Shown here: piece after piece, positions 4,381 to 5,181 of the stretch
How the letters are laid out: each line of letters opens with the position of its first letter
Position numbering within the stretch: the stretch's first letter is position 1
Assembly: GCA_014379485.1 (NCBI GenBank)
Contig: JACMLS010000498.1
Coordinates: 1-5,181 of the forward strand
Origin: Bacteroidia bacterium
GTDB taxonomy: Bacteria; Bacteroidota; Bacteroidia; B-17B0; Aurantibacillaceae
Length of the DNA: 5,181 nucleotides
Reading direction: 5' to 3'
Notes under the pieces: model-generated
The model's input: only the letters and a program-made list of their open reading frames with translations
Told to the model about the DNA's origin: nothing
Database searches by the model: none
Program-made: the position numbers and the translations under genes

Positions 4381-5181
4381 ATGAAAAAATTTATCCTCCT
4401 TTTAGTAACCATATTTTTTTGCAACTGTTTTGTGTTTAGTCAGCAACCAAGCATGGTAAAAGATATTTATCCGGGAACTTCGGCCAGCCTAACTGGAATT
4501 TACTTTAACGCCATAGAATATAATTCTTACTTGTTTTTTAGCAGTACTGATGGAACGAATGGCTATGAGCCTTGGATAAGCGACGGCACTTCAACAGGAA
4601 CAAATATGGTGCTCGATATTAATCCGGGTAGCGGAGCAAGTATGAATAATATTAATACTGCTTTTTTCAAGTTTAATAGTTTTGTATTCTTTCTGGCAGA
4701 TAACGGCACCCAAGGCAGAGAACTTTGGAAATCAGATGGCACTGCGGCGGGTACAACCTTAGTCCTTGATATCTGGCCGGGCGGAGGATCATCAGACGCA
4801 AATTCTTTTTACGATAATGGAAACGGAAATTTCTTTTTTGTTGCAAATGATGGCACAAGTGGGGAGGAATTGTGGATAAGCGACGGAACAAACGTTGGAA
4901 CTCAATTGGTAAAAGACATCAATCCGGGAACAAATTCTTCAGCTATCACTTTTCTTCAATACATAAATGGAATTATTTATTTTAAAGCTTTGGATGGTAT
5001 TACAGGCCATGAACTTTGGAGAAGCGACGGCACAACAGCAGGAACTTATCTTGTAAAAGATATCAAAACAGGAAGTGGCAATGGTATGGCCAATTTCCCC
5101 TCATGTCAACTGAATGGTAATTTGTTTTTTATGGCAGACGATGGAATAAATGGATATGAAATCTGGAAAAGTGATGGCACT
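4381..5181 (+). CDS. Exported ELWxxDGT-repeat protein, 3'-truncated by the window
   Basis: The frame is open from ATG 4381 to the last base, giving 267 residues with no stop. Residues 1-20 are a signal peptide (MKKFILLLVTIFFCNCFVFS, likely cut before QQPS). A half repeat (MVKDIYPG) is followed by five units of about 45-50 residues. Each has a hydrophobic strand (YLFF, FVFF, FFFV, IIYF, LFFM), a DGTxGxE turn, a tryptophan (EPWISDGT, ELWKSDGT, ELWISDGT, ELWRSDGT, EIWKSDGT), and, where visible, a GTxxVxDIxPG-like end. These are ELWxxDGT repeats, common in large secreted proteins of Bacteroidota and myxobacteria and thought to form a beta-propeller-like fold. The end is missing; a T9SS sorting domain would be expected there. 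Role unknown, probably cell-surface. The preceding terminator and candidate promoter suggest its own transcript. Confidence 0.9.
   Translation, partial: MKKFILLLVTIFFCNCFVFSQQPSMVKDIYPGTSASLTGIYFNAIEYNSYLFFSSTDGTNGYEPWISDGTSTGTNMVLDINPGSGASMNNINTAFFKFNSFVFFLADNGTQGRELWKSDGTAAGTTLVLDIWPGGGSSDANSFYDNGNGNFFFVANDGTSGEELWISDGTNVGTQLVKDINPGTNSSAITFLQYINGIIYFKALDGITGHELWRSDGTTAGTYLVKDIKTGSGNGMANFPSCQLNGNLFFMADDGINGYEIWKSDGT

Noticed and set aside
4420..4428. Lipoprotein cleavage site in the ELWxxDGT protein's signal peptide
   Set aside because: Cysteines at residues 14 and 16 are preceded by IFF and FCN, which do not make a good lipobox. The FVFS-QQ site fits ordinary signal peptidase cleavage better.
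4673..4891. 72-codon minus-strand ORF
   Set aside because: It is antisense to the ELWxxDGT-repeat gene, whose periodic motifs prove the + frame. The Arg/Pro/His-rich product is typical of a shadow frame.

Overview
The window looks like chromosomal DNA from a member of the Bacteroidota. The first gene ends in a typical type IX secretion system (T9SS) type A sorting domain. The DNA is AT-rich, start codons lack clear Shine-Dalgarno sequences, and one start is preceded by a Bacteroidota-like TTTG / TAnnTTT promoter pair. I cannot name the genus from the sequence.

Layout, all genes on the + strand. (1) Positions 1-2457: the 3' part of a large secreted or surface protein whose start lies upstream of the window. 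Its visible order is a low-complexity beta-rich passenger, an S74-type intramolecular chaperone domain, a fibronectin-III-like domain, a second S74-type domain and a T9SS sorting domain. Both S74 domains keep the Ser-Asp-x-x-x-Lys start that holds the autocleavage dyad in this family. (2) Positions 2458-3637: about 1.1 kb without a convincing gene but rich in repeats. It holds a duplicated 19-mer, about seven tandem 62-63 bp units that each carry a hairpin with a constant 11-nt spacer between its arms, an approx 89-nt inverted repeat with GC-rich palindromes, a U-rich/A-rich hairpin, a pair of 36-bp imperfect direct repeats, and two more hairpins before the next gene. (3) Positions 3638-4258: a 206-residue protein with a helical N-terminal half and an FnIII-like C-terminal half and no signal peptide, closed by a perfect bidirectional terminator. 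(4) Positions 4381-5181: the 5' part of an exported ELWxxDGT-repeat protein with its own candidate promoter, cut by the window edge.

The genes are separated by long or terminator-containing gaps, so each is probably its own transcription unit. The two flanking genes encode exported, repetitive, probably adhesin- or appendage-like proteins. The strongest candidates for something undescribed are the tandem hairpin array (2555-2990) and the double S74 arrangement in a T9SS cargo protein.
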